Origin: Apiosordaria backusii
Taxonomy: Eukaryota; Ascomycota; Sordariomycetes; Sordariales; Lasiosphaeriaceae
DNA: 64,000 nt
Assembly: GCA_030549205.1 (NCBI GenBank)
Contig: JAUKTV010000017.1
Location: 186,001-250,000, forward strand
Reading direction: 5' to 3'
Part shown: positions 21,158 to 31,089 of the stretch, piece after piece
Layout of the letters: every line of letters begins with the position of its first letter
How positions within the stretch are numbered: position 1 is the first letter of the stretch
The notes under the pieces: generated by a model
Database searches by the model: none
The model's input: only the letters and a program-made list of their open reading frames with translations
Told to the model about the DNA's origin: nothing
Program-made: the position numbers and the translations under genes

Positions 21158-21275
21158 TGATCAGAGTGGGATTCGAACCCACGCCTCTTGCGAGACCAGG
21201 AGACATTTGAATGGCTTCAAACGGGAATTCAGGTGTGCCTGAACCTGGCGCCTTAGACCGCTCGGCCATCTGACC
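21158..21275 (-). tRNA. tRNA-Leu(CAG) with intron
   Basis: The reverse strand folds as a class II tRNA: acceptor GGTCAGA pairs with TCTGATC (one G-T pair), A-box TGGCCGAGCGGTCTAAGG, anticodon stem CCAGG/CCTGG, loop TT-CAG-G, long variable arm CTCGCAAGAG, and B-box GGGTTCGAATCCC. About 36 bases after position 37 form an intron, which contains CCTGAA complementary to the anticodon region TTCAGG, the usual intron-anticodon pairing. A at 21158 is the discriminator base. Confidence 0.95.
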
Positions 21276-21743
21276 TTGATACACTCGATGGTCTACTCAA
21301 GCAAAGCACGCACAACTGAAGTGACTGCCACGTTGGGATTGTCGCCAACCCAATACTGACTTCGGATGCTGTCATATGACTCATATCGTCCCCATTTGGG
21401 CCGTGACAGGGAAGAAAAGCCTCGAAAAACTGGGCCGGATCTAGGCCCCTGGAGCTTGGTTTCCGTGAGGAGAAGTTTAGGTCAAATCCAGGGGTAGCTG
21501 TTGGTAACAGCTCCCATTGGTGCATTTGCGATGCAAGGTCTCAATAGCCGGGTGAGTTATCTGCAATCCTTCTTCAGCTGCTCACACCATTAGCCGCTTT
21601 GGGAGACTCTGGGTCGCCGCATTGATGCCTTATCAGATTGACCCCTCGCCGGAAAAAATTGAGGGGAAACCTTCATTCTTCATCGCATTCGACTTCGTGG
21701 AGATTATGTGTCATCATCTTTTAAAAGCTCACAGATCGTAAAA
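21276..21743. other. intergenic, promoter of the Gln/Pro-rich gene
   Basis: About 470 bases. An in-frame upstream ATG at 21708 exists, but the MAYQQ start at 21744 is in better context. No other feature seen. Confidence 0.5.
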
Positions 21744-22919
21744 ATGGCATACCAGCAACCCCAGTACGCCTACCCCCCACAGGGTGGCGCTAGCTACGGC
21801 TATCAAGCGCCACCCGCGGGTGCACCAGCATATGGGCAGCAACCTCAACAGCCAGTCTATGGATATTCTCAAGCTCCGGCACCAACGGGATATCAACAGC
21901 CATACCAACAACCACAACAGATCCCTCAACAACAGTCATGGCAGCCTCAAGCTCAGCCTTCCCAACAGCCAGCTTACCAAGGTCAATCCGCCTACCCGCC
22001 TCAGGTCCCTCTCCAGAGCCCCTCCCAAGCGCCATATCAAAGTCAACAACCCTCTTATCCACCTCAGCAGCCAGCTCAAACCCACCCCTCAACCCCATAC
22101 CAACCCCCACAGCCTCAGTATCAGGCCCAACAGCACCAGCAGCCACCATACCAACCCCAATTCCAGGCCCAGCAAGCCCAACAACACCAACCCTACCCGC
22201 GCCAGCCTCAACAACAATACCAGCCTCAGCAACAATACCAACCACAGCAGCAATATCACCCTCAACAAGTAGTCCAACCGCCGCCCCAAATCCAACCCCA
22301 ACCTCAATCCCACCTCCCACCCGGAATCTACCCCCTCCTCTCCCTCCCGGGAATCCCCCTCTCAAAGCCAAACAAACTCCCCTTCTCCCTCACCCTCTCC
22401 CCCCCCTTCAACCCAACCCAACCCCTCTACACCCTAACCTACAACCCCACCACCTCCTCCCTCTCCCTCTCCCGCGGCCCCCCCTCCCGCCCCTCCCCAC
22501 CCATAGCAACAGCCACCTTCCCCACCCTCTCCCTCAGCAAATCCCCCGCCTCCCTCGGTCCCTACAACTACCAAATCGACAAGAAATTCGTCTCCTTCTC
22601 CATTCTCCCCGGTACATCCCTCCAGTGGTCCTACGGAACAGCCGGCTCCTTCAACTTGACCCCCGAAGGCAAAAAGACTGAAATCATTGCCAAGTTTGTC
22701 GGGACAGATGCAACGGGGAAAGTTGCCGTGCCGGGGGGTACGAAGAAGTACATTGAGGGCAAGGTCGAATTACTGAGGGCAATGACACAGGTCCAGATGG
22801 ATGAGTTATTCTTGACGCTTGCGGTCGAGTTGGAACGGAAGAGGAGGGACGCGGGGGGTGCGAAGACGGAGTCGACGTGGTGGGGGTCGCAGATTTTGAG
22901 CGGGGTTTTGAGTGGCTAG
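21744..22919 (+). CDS. Gln/Pro/Tyr-rich protein with a C-terminal globular domain
   Basis: A single exon of 391 codons from MAYQQPQYAYPP. Residues 1-200 are almost only Gln, Pro, Tyr and Ala in QQPYQ/YQPQ units, a prion-like or condensate-prone composition. Residues about 200-390 look folded: a beta-rich stretch (FSLTLSPPFNPTQPLYTLTY, KKFVSFSILPGTSLQWSY), then helical MTQVQMDELFLTLAVELERKRR at the end. The C-terminal layout recalls fungal tubby/LURP-like or DUF6593-type domains, but I cannot assign it firmly. The intermediate region uses C-ending codons almost exclusively. The gene ends 150 bp from the 3' end of the convergent ABC pseudogene. Function unknown. Confidence 0.75.
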   Translation: MAYQQPQYAYPPQGGASYGYQAPPAGAPAYGQQPQQPVYGYSQAPAPTGYQQPYQQPQQIPQQQSWQPQAQPSQQPAYQGQSAYPPQVPLQSPSQAPYQSQQPSYPPQQPAQTHPSTPYQPPQPQYQAQQHQQPPYQPQFQAQQAQQHQPYPRQPQQQYQPQQQYQPQQQYHPQQVVQPPPQIQPQPQSHLPPGIYPLLSLPGIPLSKPNKLPFSLTLSPPFNPTQPLYTLTYNPTTSSLSLSRGPPSRPSPPIATATFPTLSLSKSPASLGPYNYQIDKKFVSFSILPGTSLQWSYGTAGSFNLTPEGKKTEIIAKFVGTDATGKVAVPGGTKKYIEGKVELLRAMTQVQMDELFLTLAVELERKRRDAGGAKTESTWWGSQILSGVLSG

Positions 22920-23069
22920 GTACGGTACGGTGTACGTCTGGAGCTGGAGGAAGTGGAAGGGTTTTCTACCTTATTTGACGGATCGGTGTCTGTTTGGGGG
23001 TATGTTTTGTAAGCAATGATGAGCAACAACGAATTGACGAGTGAAATACGATTGACCATGACCCAACTG

Positions 23070-26000
23070 TTATCGTCCTCCCTGATACAAACGTCGAAAC
23101 TCTGAATCTTGTGCCAGTAAGGCCTGTGGCGAGTCACACTCGACGAGAACACCCCTGTTCAAGACAGCCACCCTGTCAAATTTGTGTATGTGCTTGAACC
23201 TGTGAATGACGGCAATGACTGTTTGCTCCTTGAACTCAGCGTCAACCACTTCTTGCATGATTGTCTCGGTCTCGTCATCCACACTAAATCCCAGTAGGTT
23301 AGGGTGACGTTTACGATGTCCAATTGAGACCTCGGCTCACCTGCTCGTCGCCTCGTCAAGAATGAGTATTCTGCTTGGCGACATCAAAGCGCGAGCTAGA
23401 CACAGCAGCTGGCGTTCCCCATGAGACCACTCCGACAATACCAGTTCCGTGTCCAGCCCCTGAACGCCTTGAAGCTTCTCCCAGAGCCCAACTTTACGGA
23501 TTGCCGCCTCTATATCTTGATCTGGTAGTTCGCCGGTCGGGTTGAAGTTGTATCGAACTGACCCAGGGAGAAAGAATGGCTCCTGCGGAACGACGTTCAG
23601 TCTCGCGGCGACTGCACTGGGCAGGTATCCCGCAAGATCAACGCCATCAATCGTGATTTCGCCTGCCGTGACATCAACGAGTTTGAGTAAGGACATGATG
23701 ATCGATGTCTTTCCGCTGCCTGTGGAGCCGGCGATTACTATCTTCTGACAGCGGGGATGCTCAAGGTCAAGCCTTTCAAGACAGGCTCTGCATGGTTACT
23801 GAAGGAGAGTCAGTAGATGCGCAAACTTTGGTAAAGCAGGTAGGTAGCTTACATAGCTGTATCGTGCTTCGACACCCTGGAACTCAATGCCTCCCTTCGA
23901 CGGCCAGTTGACGCCAGGGGGTGGTCCGTCTGAGTGGGTGGTAGTTTCTGAAGGAGTGTGTTTGACAAAATCCCTGACCCTTGCCACAGCACCGACGGAG
24001 GTCTCGAGCGCCGTCCAGCTCTGTATGGTCCCAGCAAGGTTGATGTTGAAGTTCAAGACCAGAACCAATGCCACTCCTAGAGATCCGCCACTGATAGCCC
24101 CATTCGAGGTCATTGCAATGGCAACAAGGGTCACCGCGATACCACCAACAATCAAGTCCAACACCAAGGCCAACCACTGTTGAATACACAACAGCATGTA
24201 GTACGGAGCTTGTGACTGGTCTAGCATTTCTTGGTTGCGCCGCAAAAATGTGCTTTCCCAGCCAAACGTCCGGATCGTGGCAACACCTGTCACCGTTTCG
24301 ATGAAATGCTTGTACAAGGGGGCCTTGGCTTCGATGTCGATAAGACGAACTTGTCGTGATGTACGGAGGTAGTAGCGCTGGACGAAAGCCAAGATCTTGG
24401 TTTGGGCTGTGCTCGTTCATGTCCGTCCAGTGCTGTAGCCAGAGTGCTGTTGACAGAGGAATCAGAAGAAGATCAATGCGCACGAAGTGGAGAGAGAGCA
24501 AGATGTGTGCGTACTGGAAGCTGCTGCAGCGGCGGCACTCATTGTGGTACACACTATCCAAAGGACTATGTGGCAGGGCCGAGCACTTCGGCAGTAGTAT
24601 CCGTAGACTGCCCAGCTGCCCTCTTGTCTGGGTGCTTGTCCCCTGGCTGGATCCAAGACATCTGACACCAGAGAGTTGATCGCGGGAATATTCAAAGGCT
24701 GCCCTTCACGATTAGTATCTTGGATATCGCCGCTGTGCGTGGAGAATATTGCTTGTTTCGAGACGTCAAGGCCGAGTTCTTGGTCAGTGATGTCTTCAGG
24801 CTTTCCCGAATACCTCAGCCTTCCTTCCCCCAAAATAATAACAGTGTCCATGTAGTGAAGAATATTTTCTGTCATTCCATGTTAGGAGTCGGTAGTTAAA
24901 GGCGTATCTTTTTGTTGGCAGCTTACTGTTGTGTGTAGCAATCACAAGGGATATGCCTGCTGCGCGGAAATGCCCACGGTTGCTGAACAGTCGTGACAAG
25001 ATGGTTCCAGTAGTGGTGGGGTCGAGTCCACTGAGTGTATCATCCAAGACCACAACGGGAAGCCTCGAGTAGACAGCACGGGCGAGTGTCTGATATTCGT
25101 CAGCATGAGAAAGCTCTTTCATAGTTGCCATAACACAAAATACCAACCAGTCGTTGGCGCTGTCCCCCGCTCAATGATGAGCCATTTGGGCCAGCAAGTG
25201 TAATATCTCCCATGGGCATTGTGGTGATATCTTTGTCCAGACAACAGCTGAAGACCGAGAAGTCGTACCACTTCTGATCGAACTCCGACCCACCAGTTAT
25301 GTTGTGCCGCAGCGTATCGTCCATTATCCATGGTGTCTGAAAGCAAAATGCAGCAGGTGACAAGCATGGGGTTGTTGTGCCACTTTGAATTGTCGTCTCC
25401 CCTATGAGAGATGCCAAAAGGGTAGACTTGCCAGAGGCAACTGATCCGATGATGGCCGTGAAGCCAGCAGAAATTGTCAGACTGAGATCTTGAATGACTG
25501 GCGTGTCATTTGGCGGCCAGCTAATATCCGCGTGGTGAAAGGAAAAGAGCTTCTTCTTTAGACTGCGGGTTACAATCAGGGTCCTCAGCGGCACCGCAGA
25601 CACTGATGCTTCATCTCTTGACGGCGGAGCGTGTGAGCTCGGAGACGAGGGCGGTATTGACTTGAGACAAAACTCCTGGATGCGTCCAAAGCAAGCTGCT
25701 GCTTGGGGCACCGCCGGCAAGGCCTGGCAAAAGGCGATCAGAGGAGCAGTCATTAAACCGAGGAGAGATAAGGCAGCAAGGGCTTGGGAAGACAGGAGGG
25801 TCTGATCCTTCGACACGACAGCAATCACTGCATACATTGCAAAGGTAACGAATGGGGCAATCATTTCAGGCCCGTTTCCTGTGACACGGGTTAGTCAACA
25901 GTATCAAAATCATCAATTTGCCCGGCCTCTCTCTCAAAGGCTTACCTAGGAGAATCTGCCACACCAACAGTCGACGGAACTTTTCTGAAGCGTGAAGCTC

Positions 26001-27556
26001 AGCCTTTCGTAGCTTGTCGACAAGATTCTCCATGGCAATTGTGAGACCAAGCATCTTCACAACCTTCATGTCACTCAACATGCTAGCCGTCACTGCAACT
26101 CTGTCCTGGACCTTTTCAACCCAAAGCTTTTGAGCTGGGCCAAAGTGCACTGCAATAAGGGAGGTAAGCGCAACGGATACTGGAAACTTCCCTGTTAGCA
26201 GGCAGGAAGTCAATAAACCTTCGGATACAAGAGAGACTCACCAAGGCATACTAGCAAGGGCGCAACACAGGCCCAGGAGATCTGACGTGCTAAAAGCCAG
26301 ACTGCAATCCCAACTTCGGGTACAGCAGCCCACAGTTCATGAAACAGTCGCAAGGCTTCAACAATCCTCTCAACATCGGTTCCCATCAGGGTCACTGCCG
26401 CCGAATCTTTGGCATCGCAAGCTCGAAGCGTTGTCGTATGGTGATAAATCGTAGCGATGAGGCTGGCGCGTACTTTCGACATCAGGCGATTCGTTTGCCG
26501 TGAATACAAAGCCCGACTCAACCCTATGCCCAGGAATACCAGGCCACAAGCACCTATCAATCCATAGCCATAATACTGACCCCTCAACTCTTCTGCAGTT
26601 GAGTTGAGGTAAGTGACAGCTGACTCAATCAAGAACGGCAGGCAAAATCGAAATGTTGACAGAGCTAGACGTGGAGGCACAGCTAAGATTATGGTCCATC
26701 GGCTGGCAGAAAGCGTGGCTATGAGCAGTCGGTAACGGGAGGAGCTTGACTGTCTCCATTTCTTGTTGATCTCGGTCCAGTTGGAAATCGCCTGGAGATC
26801 GCGGTCCACTTTGGGGATAGCAGGAAGATCGAGTATTTGGGAGTTACCTATCTTGAGGAAGGGTAGAACCCACGAAAGGAAGCCCCGGCTCCAGAACCCA
26901 GCTGTTTGTTCCTTGGTGGCATTAGGCCCCGGTGGTCGTATCAGATTTCGTTTGCGAGCAGACTCCAGAAAGGCCAGCGCAGCGTTGTTTATGAAAAGAA
27001 GGGTCCAAGTGAGACGCGGCGCTAAGGTCACATCAATTTGCCAGAGGGATCGAAGGGTCGGAATGTACAAAATTGCCCTAAAAGAAAAGTAAAGAACCAG
27101 GAGGTCCGAAGGTCTAATAGAGCGTTGGTCTTCGAAGTAGGATTGGAGGGCGGCACTCGACAGGGCGGCGGTGGCCAGGACACTTGAGGGAATCAACCAT
27201 GTACCTAGTTTGAAGCCGAGGTTCTTGAACACGTGTTGAAAGAAAAGCCAAGTTTAAGATGAACAGTGAGGCAAACAATATCTGGAGCACAAGGATATCA
27301 GTTCACGTTTAGCATTTAATCCCACAGATACCGTGCATGGACTTACCAGTTTCGTGATCGCAATTTTACGAGACCGCACCTCGAGGGGCAACCCCCACAG
27401 AGCCCACAGGCGGATGGGCGATGTAACCAGAAAAATGACTGAGGGGAGGGCAATGAATGAGATGTCCTCAAACAGAAGCGTGAAGTCGAATTCCCTACAT
27501 TGCACGTCTACCCGCGGGCCAAACGTGTTGTCGATCGTCGCAGAGCACAACGCCAT
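23070..27556 (-). pseudogene. ABCC/MRP-type ABC transporter, decayed
   Basis: Exons read at 27556..27347, 27223..26242, 26179..25946, 25878..25148, 25089..24927, 24868..24515 and from 24446; all these introns are short, GT..AG and phase-consistent. The N-terminus (FGPRVDVQCREFDFTLLFED) and first membrane domain are normal, and NBD1 has Walker A GSVASGKST, LSGGQRQRL and VVVLDDTLSGLD. In the second membrane domain about 100 residues are missing: WTDMNEHSPNQ runs straight, out of frame, into FVQRYYLRTSRQVRL near 24400. The next splice junction at about 23817 leads into TAA, and one base is missing before NBD2 Walker A (GSTGSGKTS) near 23747. NBD2 (HGERQLLCLARAL, ILILDEATS, VIAVIHR) and its last intron are otherwise intact, ending at 23070. 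It would have been a multidrug or metabolite exporter; it cannot now make a full transporter. Confidence 0.85.
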
Positions 27557-28448
27557 GGCCAGTCTCGATGTTGATCTCAGAAAGGTGAACAGTAATGAGG
27601 GGCACAAATGGTTGAGGTCGGCGTCTCAGTGCCGAAATGTGTCTTTGGTGCCGTCGAATGATGACTCTGGATTCGGAAGGTCCTATGCAGAGACGAAGTA
27701 ATGCTTTTAGAAACGGAGATAATGCCAGCAAGAACGATACCTGCACGAGCCTGGCGCGTAAGCTGGCTGAAGAGATCACGTGGGAAGAGGCGCTACGGGC
27801 GACCGAGGGCGGAGGGGCGGAAGTGCGGCTGAGCCATGGAAACCGCCCATCACATAATGTGACGAACCCTCGATCAGGACCTCTGAGAGGGATACTAGAT
27901 TAAAGGCGACTCCTGAATACCGGTTCGGTGTAGCCAAACGGTACATAACAATAATCAACGGTTGTCTCTTACAAACGCTAGGTCGTAGAGCTTACAGCTT
28001 ATATTGCATACTGCAGAACTATCTCTCCACCCATCGCCAGCCAGTTCCTCCGTATATTTAATTTCCCGTCCGGGCTCCCATTCTCCAGGATCTACAGGAT
28101 CGAATATCGATCCCTTCGATCCTGCCTGGATCGAAGACCATACCCATTGTGACGGCACTGGGGTGCACGTCACCATATATATACCACTGGATTGATCCAA
28201 GCTGCCAACTTGGATCACTTGTAGCTTTTGATAGCAATCATGGCTCTGTGGTGCAGTGGTCCGCCGGCCCGTGACACCCATAGATCCAATGCCTCCATTC
28301 CGGATCGGTGCCCTCCTCCAGCAACCCACACCTAGTTGGTCAAGCCCTGGTTCCCAACAATTGGACGGGAGCGTCTTCGAGCCCTATTGGATCTCTACTT
28401 CCCAAAACCCATAATTATTTTTGGGTCGTAACACAAAAGGCCCAGTGT

Positions 28449-28818
28449 CACACGTCAACCACCAACGAGCCTTGGCCACGTCCAACTCCGCAGAGTGCTG
28501 CAGGCCCTGAGCCTGTCGTTGGAAGTGAGGCGAGCAAACGAGATGTAGGCGGCAAAGGCAGATGTATGATTGGTTCATATATATATTGATGAGGCCCAAC
28601 CTTGGCGGATGCCTCAGGTTACCTGGGCATGGGCCACATCGTGGGGGATAAACGCGCGAGTGATGGACCAGAGCAGTGGAGCGAAAGGATTCCTTATCAA
28701 GGATCTTGAGGCCACTGAATATTTTTGAACTGAATTGAACTATTGTTCCAAGCCCTGAATCCAGCCCTGATTCCAGCCCTTGTCACACCCAATGTCAACG
28801 AACTCCTCTCCGACATTC
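28449..28818 (+). repeat. direct duplication, copy A, upstream of the STAND-domain gene
   Basis: Begins near TGTCACACG and ends near AAGCCCTGAATCCAG. It shares GCAGGC-CTGAGCC-GTCGTTGG-AAGTGAGGC and GAGGCCACTGAA..CTGAATTGAAC with copy B, with diverged sequence between. Confidence 0.75.
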
Positions 28819-28825
28819 TGTCACA

Positions 28826-29170
28826 CGGCAACCAACCAACCATCCACGCCCACATCAACATCAGACCACCGTCAGGCCTCCATGAGGGGTAACTGCAGGC
28901 TCTGAGCCAGTCGTTGGGAAGTGAGGCAGGCAGTTAGGAGAGGGCGGTTACGGCAGTGGGATAATTGGCCAGTGATCATATCGGCTCACAATAGGTCTTG
29001 GCAGGAGCCTGAGGCAGCCGGAGGCACGGACCACTCGGTGAGGCATAAATACCTGTTCGATAGACAGTCAAAGAACTGGAATCATCAATGACCTTGAGGC
29101 CACTGAAGATTATTAGTCTGAATTGAACCACTGTTCCAAGCCCTGATATTACAGCCCTTGTCACACATTC
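28826..29170 (+). repeat. direct duplication, copy B, upstream of the STAND-domain gene
   Basis: The second copy ends just before the gene's ATG and includes the CACTGTTCCAAGCCCTG and CAGCCCTTGTCACAC blocks found also at the end of copy A. It is probably part of the 5' leader or promoter. Confidence 0.75.
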
Positions 29171-29183
29171 TTCTTCACGGATT

Positions 29184-30068
29184 ATGGATCCTCTCAGCGT
29201 TACTGCCAGTGTTGTAGCCCTTGCGACTGCCGCGTTGCAGAGCGCTAAGGCTCTTTACGACCTGGTTGATGGACTCGTGGATGCGCCACATTCTGTTTCG
29301 CACAGCAAGAGCCTTCTTTCCCAGACCCAAACAACGTTAGGTACTCTAGCGCGAACACTCAAAACGAACTGTGCGCCTGACACAGTCGATTCCGTTCTCA
29401 AGGAGATAGAGCTTAACAAGGTGTTGGAGTCGACAAAGTCTATTTGTCAAGGATTCACAGCTGCCATGACAAGAGTTACCAGCCATTCGACGGATTCGCA
29501 TTTCAGCAAACGCGATAGACTCGTTGTATACTTTAAAGACACAAAGATGAGTAAACTGAACAGAGATTTAGCGGACTGTCAAAGGACAATAACGATGGTT
29601 CTATCTTCAATCACGCTGTACAGGACCCACTCATTTAACGGAGAAACTCTACTAACACAGAATAGGATTGTTTCGAGCCGCACCTCTGGGAATATCGATC
29701 AGCTTCGGACTCAATTTGCCACACAGGAGCAGGCTCTAGCCAATCTGAGTGCGCAACTATCGATAAGAGAACCAGAGCCACAAGCAGATGACGACGGCAT
29801 AACTGCTGAGGGAGACTCGAGCGCGCGGTTAACGGATAGCCTTAGAGATGTCTGCCAGAAGACTCTGTCGGCGACCCGCGCATGGCGTACCGGGCAGAAG
29901 TTTGGTGATATGAAGACAGACGACCATTCGATTGCTATGCAAGGGATAGTCGGCGTGGCACAGCCAGGCGTGGACCAGTCGTTTGGCAGCCTAACGACCA
30001 CGAAGAGTAGCCGTGCATTTCAAGGGCAAATGGATTCAAGCTCTTTTAGCAACCTCTTCAGCAAATGA
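29184..30068 (+). CDS. STAND-type N-terminal (Helo-like) domain protein
   Basis: Single exon of 294 codons. It opens MDPLSVTASVVALATAALQS, the hallmark start of the fungal N-terminal domain of STAND/NLR proteins (Helo-like, PF17111 as I recall it), with helices through about residue 150 (KSLLSQTQTTLGTLARTL, FKDTKMSKLNRDLADCQRTI). There is no NACHT or repeat domain after it; residues 200-294 are polar and end in SSRAFQGQMDSSSFSNLFSK, a tail style I associate with this family. In full NLRs this N-domain is the death or signalling effector that attacks membranes or seeds assembly in incompatibility reactions. Here it stands alone between inverted repeats. Either a free-standing effector or the remainder of a larger gene; the ORF is undamaged. 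Confidence 0.8.
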   Translation: MDPLSVTASVVALATAALQSAKALYDLVDGLVDAPHSVSHSKSLLSQTQTTLGTLARTLKTNCAPDTVDSVLKEIELNKVLESTKSICQGFTAAMTRVTSHSTDSHFSKRDRLVVYFKDTKMSKLNRDLADCQRTITMVLSSITLYRTHSFNGETLLTQNRIVSSRTSGNIDQLRTQFATQEQALANLSAQLSIREPEPQADDDGITAEGDSSARLTDSLRDVCQKTLSATRAWRTGQKFGDMKTDDHSIAMQGIVGVAQPGVDQSFGSLTTTKSSRAFQGQMDSSSFSNLFSK

Positions 30069-30137
30069 TGTTGGTTTTCCTACGTAACTGGAATCTGCAG
30101 TTAGCCACGGTCTTAAGAACTTTGCTTCTTACTGTCA

Positions 30138-30346
30138 TGTCCTCGCATTTAGCCCCGTCTCAATATACATGAACCAATAATACGTCTGCCCATGCCGCCT
30201 GTGGCTTATTTGCTCGCTTCACTTCCCAACGACTGGTCCAGGACTTGCAGTTTACTGTGCTGTTGGTCGTGGCCAAGGCCTGTTGGTGGTTACGTGTGAC
30301 ATCAACCCAGTATCCCTCTCAGAGGTTCTGATCATTGGTTCGTCAC
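30138..30346 (-). repeat. inverted copy of the left-arm repeat
   Basis: Read on the reverse strand, this block matches 27858..27903 followed by 28449..28610. It begins about 70 bases after the stop of the STAND-domain gene and abuts the next repeat family at 30348. Confidence 0.75.
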
Positions 30347-30347
30347 A

Positions 30348-30717
30348 CTCCTTGACACTCTCATGTTGCAGCGGATGATGCTTCAAAAGAAGAAGAGAAT
30401 CCACGAGGGAAATAGCCTTAAGAATCCGGAAGCGTGGTTTTATCCATAATTGCCTACAGACTTGTTGTGTATTGCCATTAGAAGCTATTTATGGCTTCAA
30501 TAGAGGCAGCGATTCCCTATGCCTTATTGCTTAAGTCAAAACGTAGAAACTGTTTCTGGCTCCAGTAAAGGTAAACCATCGCTGCCTACACAGGCAAAAT
30601 GAAAAAAGCCGTTTCTGGCTTTAGCAGAGGCTGGGATTTCATGTCATGATCCTAGCGCTGCCTTAGGCTAAATGATTTGCATATAGAAGCTGTTTCCGAC
30701 TTTGCGAAGGAAGAAGA
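30348..30717 (+). repeat. about 380-bp direct repeat, left copy
   Basis: Starts CTCCTTGACA and matches 34053..34441 over its whole length at roughly 90% by eye (CTCATGTTGCAGCGGATGAT, GAATCCACGAG, CTTAAGAATCC, CCTAGCGCTGCCTTAGGCT). Inside both copies an irregular 40-bp motif (GAAGCTGTTTCTGGCTCCAG plus AAAGGCAG) recurs four times. Confidence 0.9.
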
Positions 30718-31089
30718 TCCTTGTTATAATACCTGCCGAACCGAATAGCTGCACTCCAGAAATGGCTCTTGGAGTTAAATAGACTTACCAGAAAGGTAGC
30801 ATTCGATATGTTAGTTGGCGGTTCCGTCAGGCGGGTATGACTAGCGTGAAAATGCAATCTTCCATACTCGATTAAGTTAGGAACTATCCAAGTTTTCGGT
30901 GATCCCGGATGCAGGAACGATATTTGGAGGGAGACGACTTGCCTAATTTGGACTAACTCAGAAACTGTTCCTGGCGTGGACATACCACGCTGCAGGAGCT
31001 GTTTCTGACTCTGGCGAAGGCAGAGATTGCCTGTCATAATCATAACCCCTACCTGCTTGACCGAACGGTCTAGGCTCCGGGAACAGCTC

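Larger units (their letters stand above)
27858..30346. mobile_element. about 2.5-kb unit bounded by inverted repeats, with a STAND-domain gene
   Basis: TGTGACGAACC..CCTCTGAGAGGGATACT at 27858..27903 recurs inverted at about 30301..30346 (around 85% identical by eye). Further inward, 28449..28610 recurs inverted at about 30138..30305 (GTCACACG, CCTTGGCCACG, GTCGTTGG-AAGTGA, GGCGGCA, ATTGGTTCAT). On the right the two blocks are contiguous; on the left about 545 bases separate them, as if something inserted into the left arm. I see no transposase, so this may be a non-autonomous element or a palindromic duplication. Confidence 0.55.

Noticed and set aside
21790..22681. Long alternative frames (193 and 247 codons) over the Gln/Pro-rich gene
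   Set aside because: Low-complexity repeats keep all frames open; only the MAYQQ frame has a folded C-terminal domain.
28240..28330. Possible tRNA (A-box-like TGGTGCAGTGG)
   Set aside because: The acceptor, anticodon and T stems do not pair; kept only as a SINE suggestion.
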